Shown here piece by piece: positions 6,359 through 16,072 of a stretch of 64,000 bases of DNA (its first letter is position 1; the number at the start of each line of letters is the position of its first letter). The notes below the pieces were generated by a model. It made no database searches and was not told where the DNA came from. It worked only from the letters and a program-made list of their open reading frames with translations. The stretch is from an uncultured Alistipes sp. (GTDB lineage Bacteria; Bacteroidota; Bacteroidia; Bacteroidales; Rikenellaceae). The position numbers were made by a program, and so were the translations under genes. Location of the stretch: contig CAAGGR010000025.1 of assembly GCA_900769445.1 (NCBI GenBank), positions 13,157 through 77,156 of the forward strand, written 5' to 3'.

Positions 6359-8158
6359 TTAGTTAACGGTTTTGAGGTTTTTTGCTATTATCTCTGCAAT
6401 ATCCTCTACTTTTGTTGTTGTAGCGCGGGCGATAGCCTTATTGCACAGCGGACATGAGGTGACGATGCTATCGCATTCTGTAGCTTCAAGCTCCTCGGTC
6501 ATACGCTTCGCGATGGTTTGTTGTTGTGCGTCGTTTATGACCGTATTTGCCAACGACGAGCCACAGCATAGCGAGCGCTCTCTATTATGTTCTGTCTCGC
6601 GAAGGTTGCCCACCGCAGATATCACGTTGCGCGGAGCCTCGTAGATGCCAAGTCCGCGACCCAACTCGCATGGGTCGTGATAGGTGTAGTTCTCGGTGGA
6701 GAGTCTTAAGCGTAGTCTGCCATCCGCGATAAGGCGCTCTATATACTCTGAGTGGTGGAGTACCTCGATGCCGTCGAGGTGGTAGCTCTCCTTGAATACA
6801 CGCAGGCATATAGGGCATGAGGTTACAAGGGTTGTGATGTCGTGTTTACGAATAAGGTCGGTGTTGTAGGCCACCATCTTGCGTGCAGCATCTGTCTCTC
6901 CCGAGAGCATAAGTGGGCGACCACAGCATACGCCACCCTCTTTATCAGCATACCATACATCCTCATTAACGGTATTAAATATCTGTTCCATAGAGCGTTG
7001 TACGCCAGGTGTTAACGGTGTCATACAGCCTGCAAAATATCCCACGCGACCCTCGCCTATGGAGTGGTCTATGCCCTTGATGTATTTGTATCGACCCTCG
7101 TTGGGGATGTTACGACATTTAGCGCGCGAGTTAAGGCGCAGGGTGGCGAGGTTGATGCCTACGGGACATACCGTCTCGCAACGACCACACATAAGGCAGT
7201 TATTTGCCACCTTTAGCGACAGCATATTATGGCGTCTATCGCGTAGGTAGTAAACCGATTGGGTGTCGTTGATGCCGAGGTCGCTTTGTAGTTGGCAGGG
7301 GTCGATGCAGATGCCACAACGCGAGCATGCCTCGACCTCGAAGTTGTCGTAAGACTTGCGTTCTGAGGTTGGGCGTAACTGCCAGCGACGTAGGTAGATA
7401 AGTGGTATCTCGGTAAAGATATGCATATAGCGTGAGAAGGGTAGGGCAACAAAGAAGATGCCGAGAGCCAAGGAGTAAAACCACCATGCTGGCTCATAGA
7501 TAAGGGTTAAATACTCCTGCGGAACGGTGTTCGATAGCGCCTTGCCGATGCTACCTGTGAGAAAACCGTTGCCGCCATATATTGCTGCTGTGATGCTCTC
7601 TGCAACAAGACGTGCCGGAAATATAAACCATAGTGCTGAGAGTGCTATGCGGTCAAAAGCGACATGTTTAGTAGTCTTACGCATACCCATCGCTTTTGAG
7701 CGTAGGCGTTTATACCATGCTAGCGCTACACCCGAAAGCACAAAGAGGAGTAGTGCATCCATCAGATGCTCAAAGATTGTATGATGCTCAGTTATGGCGT
7801 TTAGTGGGATAAAGTATTTGAAGAAGACATGCCCTTGTAGTGGTATTGGCTCAAATCCGAGATAGACAATGGTCTCTATCCATCCTACGGCAATAAGCAG
7901 AAACCAACCAAATGCCAACGACATATGCATATATCCAAGCAGAGGGTTAACCTTGAAGATACGGGCGTGAAGTAGGCTTTCGCGTATAACCTCTGCGGTG
8001 GCGAGTAGTGTTTTGCGTGTAAAGAAGTTGTGGCGCACAAGTCTGCGGTCTACCTTTGGTAGATGGATAAACCATAATGACCACTTCGTGGCTATTATGG
8101 CAAACATTAGGGTTGAGCCTATAATAAATGGTATGGCGAATGGTGCGTAAAAGGTCAT
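6359..8158 (-). CDS. Membrane-bound HdrDE/DsrMK-like iron-sulfur oxidoreductase
   Basis: 599 residues. The N-terminal ~260 residues hold five to six membrane helices of the nitrate reductase gamma/HdrE/DsrM cytochrome b type. Next come two 4Fe-4S motifs (CSRCGICIDPC and CLMCGRCETVCP, about residues 280-345), then two CCG domains of the HdrD/HdrB/DsrK type: GCMTPLTPG..VCCGRP..CPIC and PCELGRG..LCCGSS..CPLC. Such fusions pass electrons between a quinone pool and a soluble thiol/disulfide or ferredoxin partner. It is the last gene of the five-gene Hdr-like operon, 11 bases after its neighbour. Natural substrate unknown. Confidence 0.85.
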   Translation of the reverse strand: MTFYAPFAIPFIIGSTLMFAIIATKWSLWFIHLPKVDRRLVRHNFFTRKTLLATAEVIRESLLHARIFKVNPLLGYMHMSLAFGWFLLIAVGWIETIVYLGFEPIPLQGHVFFKYFIPLNAITEHHTIFEHLMDALLLFVLSGVALAWYKRLRSKAMGMRKTTKHVAFDRIALSALWFIFPARLVAESITAAIYGGNGFLTGSIGKALSNTVPQEYLTLIYEPAWWFYSLALGIFFVALPFSRYMHIFTEIPLIYLRRWQLRPTSERKSYDNFEVEACSRCGICIDPCQLQSDLGINDTQSVYYLRDRRHNMLSLKVANNCLMCGRCETVCPVGINLATLRLNSRAKCRNIPNEGRYKYIKGIDHSIGEGRVGYFAGCMTPLTPGVQRSMEQIFNTVNEDVWYADKEGGVCCGRPLMLSGETDAARKMVAYNTDLIRKHDITTLVTSCPICLRVFKESYHLDGIEVLHHSEYIERLIADGRLRLRLSTENYTYHDPCELGRGLGIYEAPRNVISAVGNLRETEHNRERSLCCGSSLANTVINDAQQQTIAKRMTEELEATECDSIVTSCPLCNKAIARATTTKVEDIAEIIAKNLKTVN

Positions 8159-8169
8159 AGTGGCAGTGT

Positions 8170-8505
8170 TTAGAAATCTCCAAGTTTACGCTTTATAAGC
8201 ATCACTAAGCCGCGTGTATTGATACCACGAGGGCATACCAAACGGCACTTTCCGCAGAGCATACACTTGCTTATCTCCTCGTAAGCACCCTTATATTCGC
8301 CACGACGTACGGCGGTGTGGAGCTTGCGGAAGTTGAAGTTTGTAAGGTTACCAGCCGTGCATGATGCAGTACATGAGCCACATCCTATGCAGGTTTGAAG
8401 TTCTGGCATCTCGGCGAGGATATCAAAACTCTTGCGTAGGTCGTTGTTATCGAGATCGATAATACGCGGACGGCTAATATTATATCCAAAGTTCGTTACT
8501 CCCAT
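8170..8505 (-). CDS. HdrC-like 4Fe-4S protein (second copy)
   Basis: 111 residues with two full 4Fe-4S motifs, CIGCGSCTASCTAG (about residue 38) and CMLCGKCRLVCPRG (about residue 80). This is the small electron-carrying subunit type HdrC. The start codon overlaps the hdrA-like stop by one base (TAATG), pointing to translational coupling. The operon thus has two HdrC-like subunits; this one is next to the membrane subunit and may dock to it. Confidence 0.85.
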   Translation of the reverse strand: MGVTNFGYNISRPRIIDLDNNDLRKSFDILAEMPELQTCIGCGSCTASCTAGNLTNFNFRKLHTAVRRGEYKGAYEEISKCMLCGKCRLVCPRGINTRGLVMLIKRKLGDF

Positions 8506-9521
8506 TATGGTAGTTTATTTCGTAAGTATTCATCTACGGCTGAGGCTGTTAGTGAAGCCTCGGCAAGGGTGTCGGCAAGGCTCTTTGGGGCTGTGGCTGC
8601 ACCTGCAAAGAAGATACCTTCGCGCTCGCTATGCACCGCACCGAGAAATGGGTTTCGGGCGCGGAAGTAGCCATTTGGTGCTAACGATAGACCTGCTGAC
8701 GAAGCCAACTCGCTATTCTCATAGTTAGCACTCATACCTACCAATAACACCAACATATCTACTGTCATGCGCAGTGGCCTACCCGTTAGGGTATCCTCAG
8801 CCTTAATTTGAATACGTTTGTTTATGGTCTCGGTAGCCTCCGATATGCGACCACGCACGAAGTGTATGTTGTATCGCTCTTGCGCTTCACGATATAGCTC
8901 TTCGTAGCCAGGCCCGAACATGCGGATATCCATATAGAAGTTAAAGATCTCGGCATCGGGGAAGAGTTGTTTTAGTTCGATAGCTTGCTTGACACCCGTT
9001 ATGCAGCACACCTTTGAGCAGTGGCGCTGTCCTACCTTTTCGTCACGCGAGCCTACGCAGTGTAGTATCGCTATACGTCGTGGCTCCGAGCCATCGGCAA
9101 GGGTTACCTTTCCACCATTCATCATACGCTCAAGGTCTACCGAGGTGATAACATTGTCGTAAAGACCGTAGCCATACTCCTGCTTGCGGTGTGCATCAAA
9201 GAGGGTAAAGCCAGTGGCAACAACTACCGCATCGGCAAGGATACGCTCATCGGAGCGTAGTGTTACACCATCCGAGGATATGCTCTTTACCTCCTGACCA
9301 AGGAAGCATCGTATGCGCGCCTGCTTTACGCGGTTTATAATCTCACTAAGCACCTCCTTGGCTGGTGTGAACGTAGGAAATAGCTTGTGCCAACCGCGCG
9401 CTTTACCGCCAAGTTCTATGTCACGCTCCACGATGATAGACTCTATGCCTCGTGATTTTAGTTCCAGGGCGGTCTGCATACCTGCAGCGCCACCGCCTAC
9501 TATAACTACACGCTTTACCAT
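8505..9521 (-). CDS. HdrA-like flavoprotein (short form)
   Basis: 338 residues. An N-terminal FAD-binding motif VIVGGGAAGMQTALEL, then the HdrA cluster region HCVGSRDEKVGQRHCSKVCC (Cys residues for one 4Fe-4S cluster) and the family block FYMDIRMFGPGYEELY. A second FAD/NAD motif region VLLVGMSANYENSELA and a C-terminal GIFFAGAATAPKSLADTL follow. It lacks the ferredoxin domains found in long HdrA, so it is closer in size to QmoA-type proteins. It overlaps the hdrB-like gene by seven bases. Confidence 0.87.
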   Translation of the reverse strand: MVKRVVIVGGGAAGMQTALELKSRGIESIIVERDIELGGKARGWHKLFPTFTPAKEVLSEIINRVKQARIRCFLGQEVKSISSDGVTLRSDERILADAVVVATGFTLFDAHRKQEYGYGLYDNVITSVDLERMMNGGKVTLADGSEPRRIAILHCVGSRDEKVGQRHCSKVCCITGVKQAIELKQLFPDAEIFNFYMDIRMFGPGYEELYREAQERYNIHFVRGRISEATETINKRIQIKAEDTLTGRPLRMTVDMLVLLVGMSANYENSELASSAGLSLAPNGYFRARNPFLGAVHSEREGIFFAGAATAPKSLADTLAEASLTASAVDEYLRNKLP

Positions 9522-10618
9522 CTCTCCAAGTTCTCCTTCATTTCGTATATATATCGCTCTGATTCACAGTTTACTGCCGCAGGCTTAGGCTTGCCGATAT
9601 ACTTCCCATCCTTGCCCAAATATTTGCTCTCGGGGTCGTGCTTCACGCCTAACTTGTCGAGCAACGGCTCTACATCGACCTGATGGAATTGCATACCCAA
9701 CTCCCAAGGATCGTAGCCCAAAACAAGTCCTGCCATCTCCTCGTATGTGAGAACTGGTATGCCCTTGCCATTATCGCCATAGATTGTGCCATCCATCTCA
9801 GCGATAGTGTATTGCCACTTGTCGAGGAACATTGTACAGCCAGGGCAGTTTGCCACGATGAAGTCTGGTTTGTAGGGTGCCATACTATCGAGTTTCTTGT
9901 GCGAGTTGGCTATCGACGAGCCACGATTTGCCTGCACCAGATAATTTCTAAAGCCAAAACCGCAGCAGTGTCGGCGCTCTGGATAGTCGATGACCTCACC
10001 TCCCCATGCCTCAATCATGCCAGCTAAGACGTATGGAAACTCTGAGCCTCCGATACTCGATTTGGGGAATATTTTAGCATAGTGGCAGCCGATATGTTCA
10101 ACCACTCTCAAAGGTGCGCCAGTATGGATATTTATTAGACGACGCTTTGCCTTGTGGGCGATGGCATGGCGGTGTGTGAATATGATGTCGGATGTGTGAG
10201 CTATGGAGCGTGGTTTTACAAGCTCTCGCCCCGTTGCCTCCTTCAAATATCGGCGTGTGCGCTCCTCTGTTTCAGGGAACTCCTCCCATGTGGCGAGCAC
10301 CTCATTATAGATGCCAAAGGATGTTATACACGATGATATAAAGTTCTCATAACCAGCCTCTGCCATAAGGGCAAACTGACGTGCTACGACGGTCATTATA
10401 GTCTCCAATGGAACTACGTCGGAGTGGTAGCCAATACCCGTGCAAGAGGTGTGCAACGGATCATCGAATATATCCTTGCCCAAGTCCTTCGATAGGATGT
10501 TAAGAAACGCCTTTTCGCTTCCAGGAAAGAAGTTCTGGCGTATGCAACTGCGGGCATAGTAATATTTGTCGTCGGCAATATCTCTCTGATACTCCTGCCA
10601 TGATGCTCGTCGTGTCAT
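9515..10618 (-). CDS. HdrB-like CCG-domain protein with degenerate first site
   Basis: 367 residues. The C-terminal CCG domain is complete: GCHYAKIFP, RHCCGFGFRN and NCPGC. In methanogen HdrB each CCG domain binds a non-cubane 4Fe-4S cluster at the disulfide active site. The N-terminal domain keeps only Cys25, Cys59 and Cys97: the CC pair reads Ser58-Cys59 and the last CxxC reads Cys97-x-x-Ser100. This suggests one active cluster rather than two. It follows the first HdrC-like gene by nine bases. Confidence 0.85.
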   Translation of the reverse strand: MTRRASWQEYQRDIADDKYYYARSCIRQNFFPGSEKAFLNILSKDLGKDIFDDPLHTSCTGIGYHSDVVPLETIMTVVARQFALMAEAGYENFISSCITSFGIYNEVLATWEEFPETEERTRRYLKEATGRELVKPRSIAHTSDIIFTHRHAIAHKAKRRLINIHTGAPLRVVEHIGCHYAKIFPKSSIGGSEFPYVLAGMIEAWGGEVIDYPERRHCCGFGFRNYLVQANRGSSIANSHKKLDSMAPYKPDFIVANCPGCTMFLDKWQYTIAEMDGTIYGDNGKGIPVLTYEEMAGLVLGYDPWELGMQFHQVDVEPLLDKLGVKHDPESKYLGKDGKYIGKPKPAAVNCESERYIYEMKENLERW

Positions 10619-10627
10619 TATTTTCGC

Positions 10628-11323
10628 TTAATAATGGTTTTCAGAATTAGTGGTGTATACATCCATAAGGTACTCCTCATTTGCTCCATCGTAGCCCATC
10701 TCGCGAGCCTTGCGTTCGGAGTGTTGCTCGATATTATCGTAGAACGCCTTGCCTCCGCTAACCTCGAATATGCGGTTAATTTCCGCCATAGAGTCTGTAT
10801 CTACGCGGCGTAATGCTCCAGCACCCTCTGTGCCGTAACAATCTGAGAATTTGCCAAATATGTCGTTATCGTTCTCATATATCCACTCCCAGACGTGACC
10901 CTGTTCGGGGTGTAGGTCAGGGCGTATGTTGCGTGGTGTAAGACAGTATCCAGTTTTGAGGATGTTGTCGCCTATAAAGCGCTTTAGGGCTAACTGCTGG
11001 CGACCCTTTTCGCTCTCCACAAAGAATCCCAAACGTTGGGATAGTGTTCTTAGGGCCTGGATAACATAGCCAGGTGTGTTGCCTCGCGGACATCGTGGTC
11101 GGCAAGACATACACTCTCCGCAATACCATATAGTATCCTCTTTAAGCAGACGTTCTATCTCGTTGTCGTCGCGAGTCTGCACTATGGCAACAATCTGGCG
11201 AGGATCGTAGTTGTAGAACTCTGCAGCGGGGCATACTGCGGTGCAGACACCGCAATTCATACACGCCTTAAGACCCTCCTTAAGACGTACATCCTCTGTA
11301 AGCATATCGAAATATTTTCCCAT
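10628..11323 (-). CDS. HdrC-like 4Fe-4S protein (first copy)
   Basis: 231 residues with CMNCGVCTAVCPAAEF (about residue 21) and CGECMSCRPRCPRGN (about residue 68), each giving a 4Fe-4S site; the remaining ~150 residues have no recognised motif. First gene of the operon, with its own -7 box about 19 bases upstream. It likely shuttles electrons to the HdrB-like subunit. Confidence 0.87.
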   Translation of the reverse strand: MGKYFDMLTEDVRLKEGLKACMNCGVCTAVCPAAEFYNYDPRQIVAIVQTRDDNEIERLLKEDTIWYCGECMSCRPRCPRGNTPGYVIQALRTLSQRLGFFVESEKGRQQLALKRFIGDNILKTGYCLTPRNIRPDLHPEQGHVWEWIYENDNDIFGKFSDCYGTEGAGALRRVDTDSMAEINRIFEVSGGKAFYDNIEQHSERKAREMGYDGANEEYLMDVYTTNSENHY

Positions 11324-11341
11324 ATAGCGCTATTTACAACC

Positions 11342-11350
11342 GCAAAGTTA
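11342..11350 (-). promoter_or_regulatory. -7 box of the Hdr-like operon
   Basis: TAACTTTGC on the minus strand; predicted leader is only about 15 bases. Confidence 0.65.
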
Positions 11351-11533
11351 TCTAATTAAACCCCTCTAATTGGTAGTATAAATACCTAAATCGAGGTAGT
11401 GAGGTGAAAATTAAACCAAATAGCAAACTATAAATAGATATATTTCTCTTGTGTGTTGATTGTTAGATTTTTAAAAGTTGATAATCAATGGCTTTTTTTT
11501 ATAAATAAGTGTGAAAAATTGGAATATTATACT

Positions 11534-11541
11534 TATATTTG
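11534..11541 (+). promoter_or_regulatory. -7 box of the SusCD-type operon
   Basis: TATATTTG matches TAnnTTTG, 41 bases before the SusC start. No clear -33 TTTG at the right spacing, as is common for regulated SusCD operons. No ECF sigma/anti-sigma or hybrid sensor gene is adjacent. Confidence 0.55.
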
Positions 11542-11582
11542 TACGCTAATAGGACACACAGATTGAAGAAATTAATATTTCA

Positions 11583-14522
11583 ATGAAACAATTATACAGA
11601 CTACTATCGCTTGCGATGCTGTTATGCTCGGTTGTAACGGCATCTGCGCAACAGAGAGTTACGGTTAAGGGTGTTGTTACCGATGCTTCGGATTCAACGC
11701 CGTTGATAGGTGTGAGTATCGTCACAGGTCCAGGTACGGGTGTAACAACAGGTATTGATGGCGGATATACCGTTACGGTGGCTGAAGGCACTACGCTTGT
11801 CTACCAATATTTGGGCTATAAGACCGTTGAGTGGGTTGTGCCTACGGGTCAGCGTGAGTTGAGGTATGACGTGGCTTTGGAGTTCGATGTTGTTGACCAA
11901 CTTGAGGAGGTTGTGGTTGTAGCCTATGGTACACGAAAGAAGGGTACTATCGCAGGTTCTGTCTCAACCGTGAAGAGTGAGAAGTTAGAGAGTGTGCCAG
12001 CCGCAGGTTTTGATCAGGCGTTGCAGGGTCAGAGTCCTGGTCTTATGGTCTTGTCGAACTCTGGTGAGCCATCAAAGGCGGCTACATTCCAGATTCGTGG
12101 TACAAACTCTATCAATTCTGGTACTGCGCCACTATTTATTCTCGATGGTGTGCCTATTTCAAGTTCTGATTTTAACACAATTTCGCCATCCGATATTGAG
12201 TCGGTATCTGTGTTGAAGGATGCCTCGTCATCATCTATCTATGGCGCTCGTGCTGCAAATGGCGTTGTGGTTATCACTACCAAGCGCGGTACAACATCGG
12301 ATGATGCGAAGGTATCATTTCGCAGTCAGTTTGGTATCTCGCAGCTTGCACATGGAAACTGGAATTTGATGAATACCGAGGAGCGTATTCGTTTTGAGAA
12401 GGAGATTGGTCTCGATGCAGGTAAGAATTACGACGTTCTTTCGCAGACCGATGTCAACTGGCTCGATATGGTCTTTAACGACCGTGCGGTGTTGCAGAGC
12501 TACGACCTCTCGATTAGTCGTGCTACGGATAAGATGAATTATTACGTATCTGGCTCATACTACGATCAGGATGGTATTGCACATAGTTCGATGTTCCGTC
12601 GTTATAACATGCGCGCTAATGCCGATGTTAAGGCTTCAGAGTGGTTGCGCTTGGGTACAAATACCATGATTGTATACGAGGAGGTGCAGCAGGCGGAGGA
12701 TGGCGAGTATGCACTCTACTCTCCAATTTCAGCGAGCCGTTTTATGTTGCCTTATTGGAATCCATATCGTGAGGATGGCTCTATCGCTTCGGAGGCTGAT
12801 GGCTCATGGAAGGGTACAGGTCAAAACCCTTTAGAGTGGATGAACAACAACCAGCAGTTGAACAAGAAGTATAAGGCGCTGTCGACACTATTTGTGGAGT
12901 TGACACCATTCAAGGGCTTTACCTTCCGTTCGCAGATGGGTGCGGACTACACCAACTCTACGGCCTTTATGCAGTCTACGCCAAGTTACGCTGCAAACAA
13001 TGGTATGGGTGCTGCGGGTCGTGCGGCTTATAATACCATAAACCTAACAATCACAAACACGGCTACCTATCAGAAGAATATCGATAACCGCCACTCGCTC
13101 AACTTTATGGTTGGTCAGGAGGGTGTCAACTACTATTACGAGGGCTTCCAGCTTATCACGCAGGGACAGAATAATGACTTCTTGAATACGTTATCTTCAG
13201 GCTCACGCGCCTCGGTTTGGAGCGATGTTACAGATTCGTATAGCTATTTGTCGTTCTTCGGTCGTGGAGAGTATAGCTTCGATAACCGCTATTATATCGA
13301 TATGTCGTTGCGTACCGATGCTTCGTCGCGCTTCGGTAAGAGTGGCCGATGGGCTACATTCTGGTCTGTAGGTCTTATGTGGAATGCGCGCAAGGAGGCC
13401 TTCTTGGATGGCGTAGACTGGCTCTCAAATGCTCAGGTGGCATTTAGTACTGGTACTTCGGGTAACTCCTCGATTCCTAACTACGACCACTTGGCATTGG
13501 TTGGCGGTGGTGCTAACTACAACAACCAGATGGGTATCTACCCAATGCAGAGTGGTAACGAGGATCTTGGTTGGGAGAAGTTGTGGACAACAAATGTTGC
13601 CTTCCACCTCGGCTTCTGGAATCGCTTGAATGTAGATTTTGAGGTCTACAACAAGCTTACTACAAATATGCTTATGTCTGTGCCAGTATCCTATGCTGAT
13701 AAGGGCGAGGGCTTCCGTTGGGACAATATCGGCGCTATGGTTAACGGTGGTATTGAGCTTCAACTTAATGCTGATATCGTGCGTAGCTATAACTTCGTAT
13801 GGAATATCTCGGCAAATGTGTCGTATAACAAGAATGTGATTACAGAGTTGTATAAAGACCTCAATGAGTATGAGATGTCCTCTACAAGTACAAAGTTGGT
13901 TAAGGGACACTCTGTGGGTGAGTTCTTTGTAAACCGCTATGCTGGTGTTAACCCCGCAAATGGCGATGCTTGGTGGTTGGATGCTGCTGGCAACATCACA
14001 ACAGAGTATCGTGAGAGCGATAAGAAGATGATTGGCAAGAGCTATATCGCCCCATGGCAGGGCGGTTTCGGCACCTCAATCACATGGAAGGGCTTTACTC
14101 TGTCGTCGCAGTTTAGCTGGGTTGCCGACCGTTGGATGTTTAACAACGATCGCTTCTTTGAGGAGAGTAACGGACTCTACTCGGCATATAACCAGTCGCG
14201 CAGATTGCTCACCGATCGTTGGATGAAGCCTGGCGATGTAAAGGATATCCCTCGCTATGGTGTAACACCACAGATGGACTCTCGTTTCTTGGAGAATGCT
14301 TCGTTCTTGCGTCTTAAGAACTTGATGCTTAGCTACTCGGTGCCACGCAGTGCATTGCGCAAGGTTAAGGTATTTAGCGCAGCGCGACTATATATTCAGG
14401 CTCAGAACCTATTTACGTTGACACCGTTTACGGGTCTTGACCCAGAGTCGTCGAGCAATGTATATAAGGCGCAGTACCCTATGTCGCGCCAGTACTCTAT
14501 GGGTATTGATTTGAACTTCTAA
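11583..14522 (+). CDS. SusC/RagA-type TonB-dependent outer-membrane transporter
   Basis: 979 residues. A Sec signal peptide (to about residue 22, ASAQQ), a carboxypeptidase-like repeat domain (VKGVVTDASDSTPLIGVSI), a TonB-box-like stretch (EEVVVVAYGTRKKGTIAGSVS), the plug with SusC signatures (PLFILDGVPI, SVLKDASSSSIYGARAANGVVVITTKRG) and a beta-barrel ending in an aromatic strand (QYSMGIDLNF). It imports the ligand captured by the SusD partner. The following genes point to peptide or protein rather than glycan, as in RagAB of Porphyromonas gingivalis. Length is normal for the family. Confidence 0.95.
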   Translation: MKQLYRLLSLAMLLCSVVTASAQQRVTVKGVVTDASDSTPLIGVSIVTGPGTGVTTGIDGGYTVTVAEGTTLVYQYLGYKTVEWVVPTGQRELRYDVALEFDVVDQLEEVVVVAYGTRKKGTIAGSVSTVKSEKLESVPAAGFDQALQGQSPGLMVLSNSGEPSKAATFQIRGTNSINSGTAPLFILDGVPISSSDFNTISPSDIESVSVLKDASSSSIYGARAANGVVVITTKRGTTSDDAKVSFRSQFGISQLAHGNWNLMNTEERIRFEKEIGLDAGKNYDVLSQTDVNWLDMVFNDRAVLQSYDLSISRATDKMNYYVSGSYYDQDGIAHSSMFRRYNMRANADVKASEWLRLGTNTMIVYEEVQQAEDGEYALYSPISASRFMLPYWNPYREDGSIASEADGSWKGTGQNPLEWMNNNQQLNKKYKALSTLFVELTPFKGFTFRSQMGADYTNSTAFMQSTPSYAANNGMGAAGRAAYNTINLTITNTATYQKNIDNRHSLNFMVGQEGVNYYYEGFQLITQGQNNDFLNTLSSGSRASVWSDVTDSYSYLSFFGRGEYSFDNRYYIDMSLRTDASSRFGKSGRWATFWSVGLMWNARKEAFLDGVDWLSNAQVAFSTGTSGNSSIPNYDHLALVGGGANYNNQMGIYPMQSGNEDLGWEKLWTTNVAFHLGFWNRLNVDFEVYNKLTTNMLMSVPVSYADKGEGFRWDNIGAMVNGGIELQLNADIVRSYNFVWNISANVSYNKNVITELYKDLNEYEMSSTSTKLVKGHSVGEFFVNRYAGVNPANGDAWWLDAAGNITTEYRESDKKMIGKSYIAPWQGGFGTSITWKGFTLSSQFSWVADRWMFNNDRFFEESNGLYSAYNQSRRLLTDRWMKPGDVKDIPRYGVTPQMDSRFLENASFLRLKNLMLSYSVPRSALRKVKVFSAARLYIQAQNLFTLTPFTGLDPESSSNVYKAQYPMSRQYSMGIDLNF

Positions 14523-14529
14523 ACTTCGG

Positions 14530-16059
14530 ATGTCTATGATAAAGAATAAGATATATCACGCATTTATTTCGGTGGCGATGCTTATGGCTGTGGGTATAAG
14601 CGCCACATCATGCTTGGATAAGTATCCTAACGATGCGATTCCTGCCGATAAGGCTATCAATACCCTTGATGAGTTGGATCAGGCGGCTATAGGTCTCTAT
14701 GCGAGCTTTCTTAGCAGTGCTTTGTATAGTGGCTACTTGACCCTGCTCCCAGATTTGCAGTGCGATTTGGCCTATGCTGTAAATGGCTATACCAATATCT
14801 ATGGTAATATTTGGCGCTGGGATATCTTGGCTACAAACTCTGAGATTACCGCAGTATACGCCTCGTTGTATGGTGTTATCGCTAACGCTAACTTTATGTT
14901 GCAATATGCGCCACGTGTGGAGAAGACGCTGATTACCGACGATGAGTTTGATCATTTCAACCAGATATGTGGTGAGGCATACTTCGCTCGTGCGTTGGCA
15001 TACTCCGAGCTTATTAAGCTCTATTGCAAGGATTACGATAAGGATACAGCTTTGACAAATCCAGGTGTTGTGCTTATAACAAAGTATGATACCGATGAGC
15101 CTATGAAGCGCGCAACGCTCCAGGAGTCGTACGATAGAGTTCTCAAGGATCTTGATAAGGCTGCTGAGTTGATGTATCTCGGTGATAAATTTGCGGGAGT
15201 ATTATATGACACAATCTATTTTAATGAGTATACCGTATATGCTCTTCGCGCGCGCGTCGCGTTATATATGAAGGACTACGATGCGGCTATAGAGTATGCA
15301 TCTAAGGTTATAGATAGTGGATATTATTTCCTCTCGCCTGCCAATGTAGAGTATACCTCGGGTATGAGCTATTTTACCTATATGTGGCAGTATGATATAG
15401 CTACGGAGATTATCTGGAAGGTGGGCTATACGCTTAACTCATACGGTGGCGCTTTGGGTCAGCCATTCTTAAATTACGATTCTCGTAGTATGAAGCCAGA
15501 CTATGTGCCAGCCGAGTGGGTGCTTAATCTATACGATGTGAGCGATCTTCGATATGGTAACTACTTCGCGACTGTGGAGACTGGCTACGATCATGGCTTG
15601 CAGTGGCCACTACTTATTAAGTATTATGGAAATCCGGAATACTTTAACAATAATATATTTCATGTCTCGATGCCTAAGCCATTCCGTCTTGCGGAGCAGT
15701 ATCTAATTCGTGCTGAGGCTTATGCGATGAACAAGGAGTATGCGCTTGCGGGTAACGATATTGCTACATTGCGCGCTGCACGATATGAGTCATATGGTAG
15801 TAGTGTCGCTATGACCAAGGATACGGCAATGGAGATTATCGAGAAGGAGCGCGTTAAGGAGTTGTATATGGAGGGTTTCCGTCTTATGGACTTGAAGCGC
15901 TGGGGTAAGGGCTTCGAGCGTAAGCCTCAGGAGCAGTCGTTGGATAATGGCTCGTCGCTAAAGATTGAGGCGGAAAACAGCCTCTTTGTATGGCCTATTC
16001 CTAAGCATGAACTTGAGGCACAAGACTCGATGATAACACCAAACGATAGTAACAAATAG
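14530..16059 (+). CDS. SusD/RagB-type surface lipoprotein
   Basis: 509 residues. Lipoprotein signal ending ISATSC, lipid Cys at residue 28. SusD features: an N-terminal helical TPR region (LDELDQAAIGLYASF), GEAYFARALAYSELIKLY, and the C-terminal LAEQYLIRAEAYAMNKE followed by IEKERVKELYMEGFRLMDLKRWGKG. It forms the lid over the SusC barrel and binds ligand. Seven bases separate it from susC. Met3 (14536) is an alternative start. Confidence 0.95.
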   Translation: MSMIKNKIYHAFISVAMLMAVGISATSCLDKYPNDAIPADKAINTLDELDQAAIGLYASFLSSALYSGYLTLLPDLQCDLAYAVNGYTNIYGNIWRWDILATNSEITAVYASLYGVIANANFMLQYAPRVEKTLITDDEFDHFNQICGEAYFARALAYSELIKLYCKDYDKDTALTNPGVVLITKYDTDEPMKRATLQESYDRVLKDLDKAAELMYLGDKFAGVLYDTIYFNEYTVYALRARVALYMKDYDAAIEYASKVIDSGYYFLSPANVEYTSGMSYFTYMWQYDIATEIIWKVGYTLNSYGGALGQPFLNYDSRSMKPDYVPAEWVLNLYDVSDLRYGNYFATVETGYDHGLQWPLLIKYYGNPEYFNNNIFHVSMPKPFRLAEQYLIRAEAYAMNKEYALAGNDIATLRAARYESYGSSVAMTKDTAMEIIEKERVKELYMEGFRLMDLKRWGKGFERKPQEQSLDNGSSLKIEAENSLFVWPIPKHELEAQDSMITPNDSNK

Positions 16060-16072
16060 AAATATATAGGTT

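Noticed and set aside
6359..11323. Methanogen-type heterodisulfide reductase
   Set aside because: The rest of the window is clearly bacterial and no other methanogenesis gene is present; only the protein families are shared.
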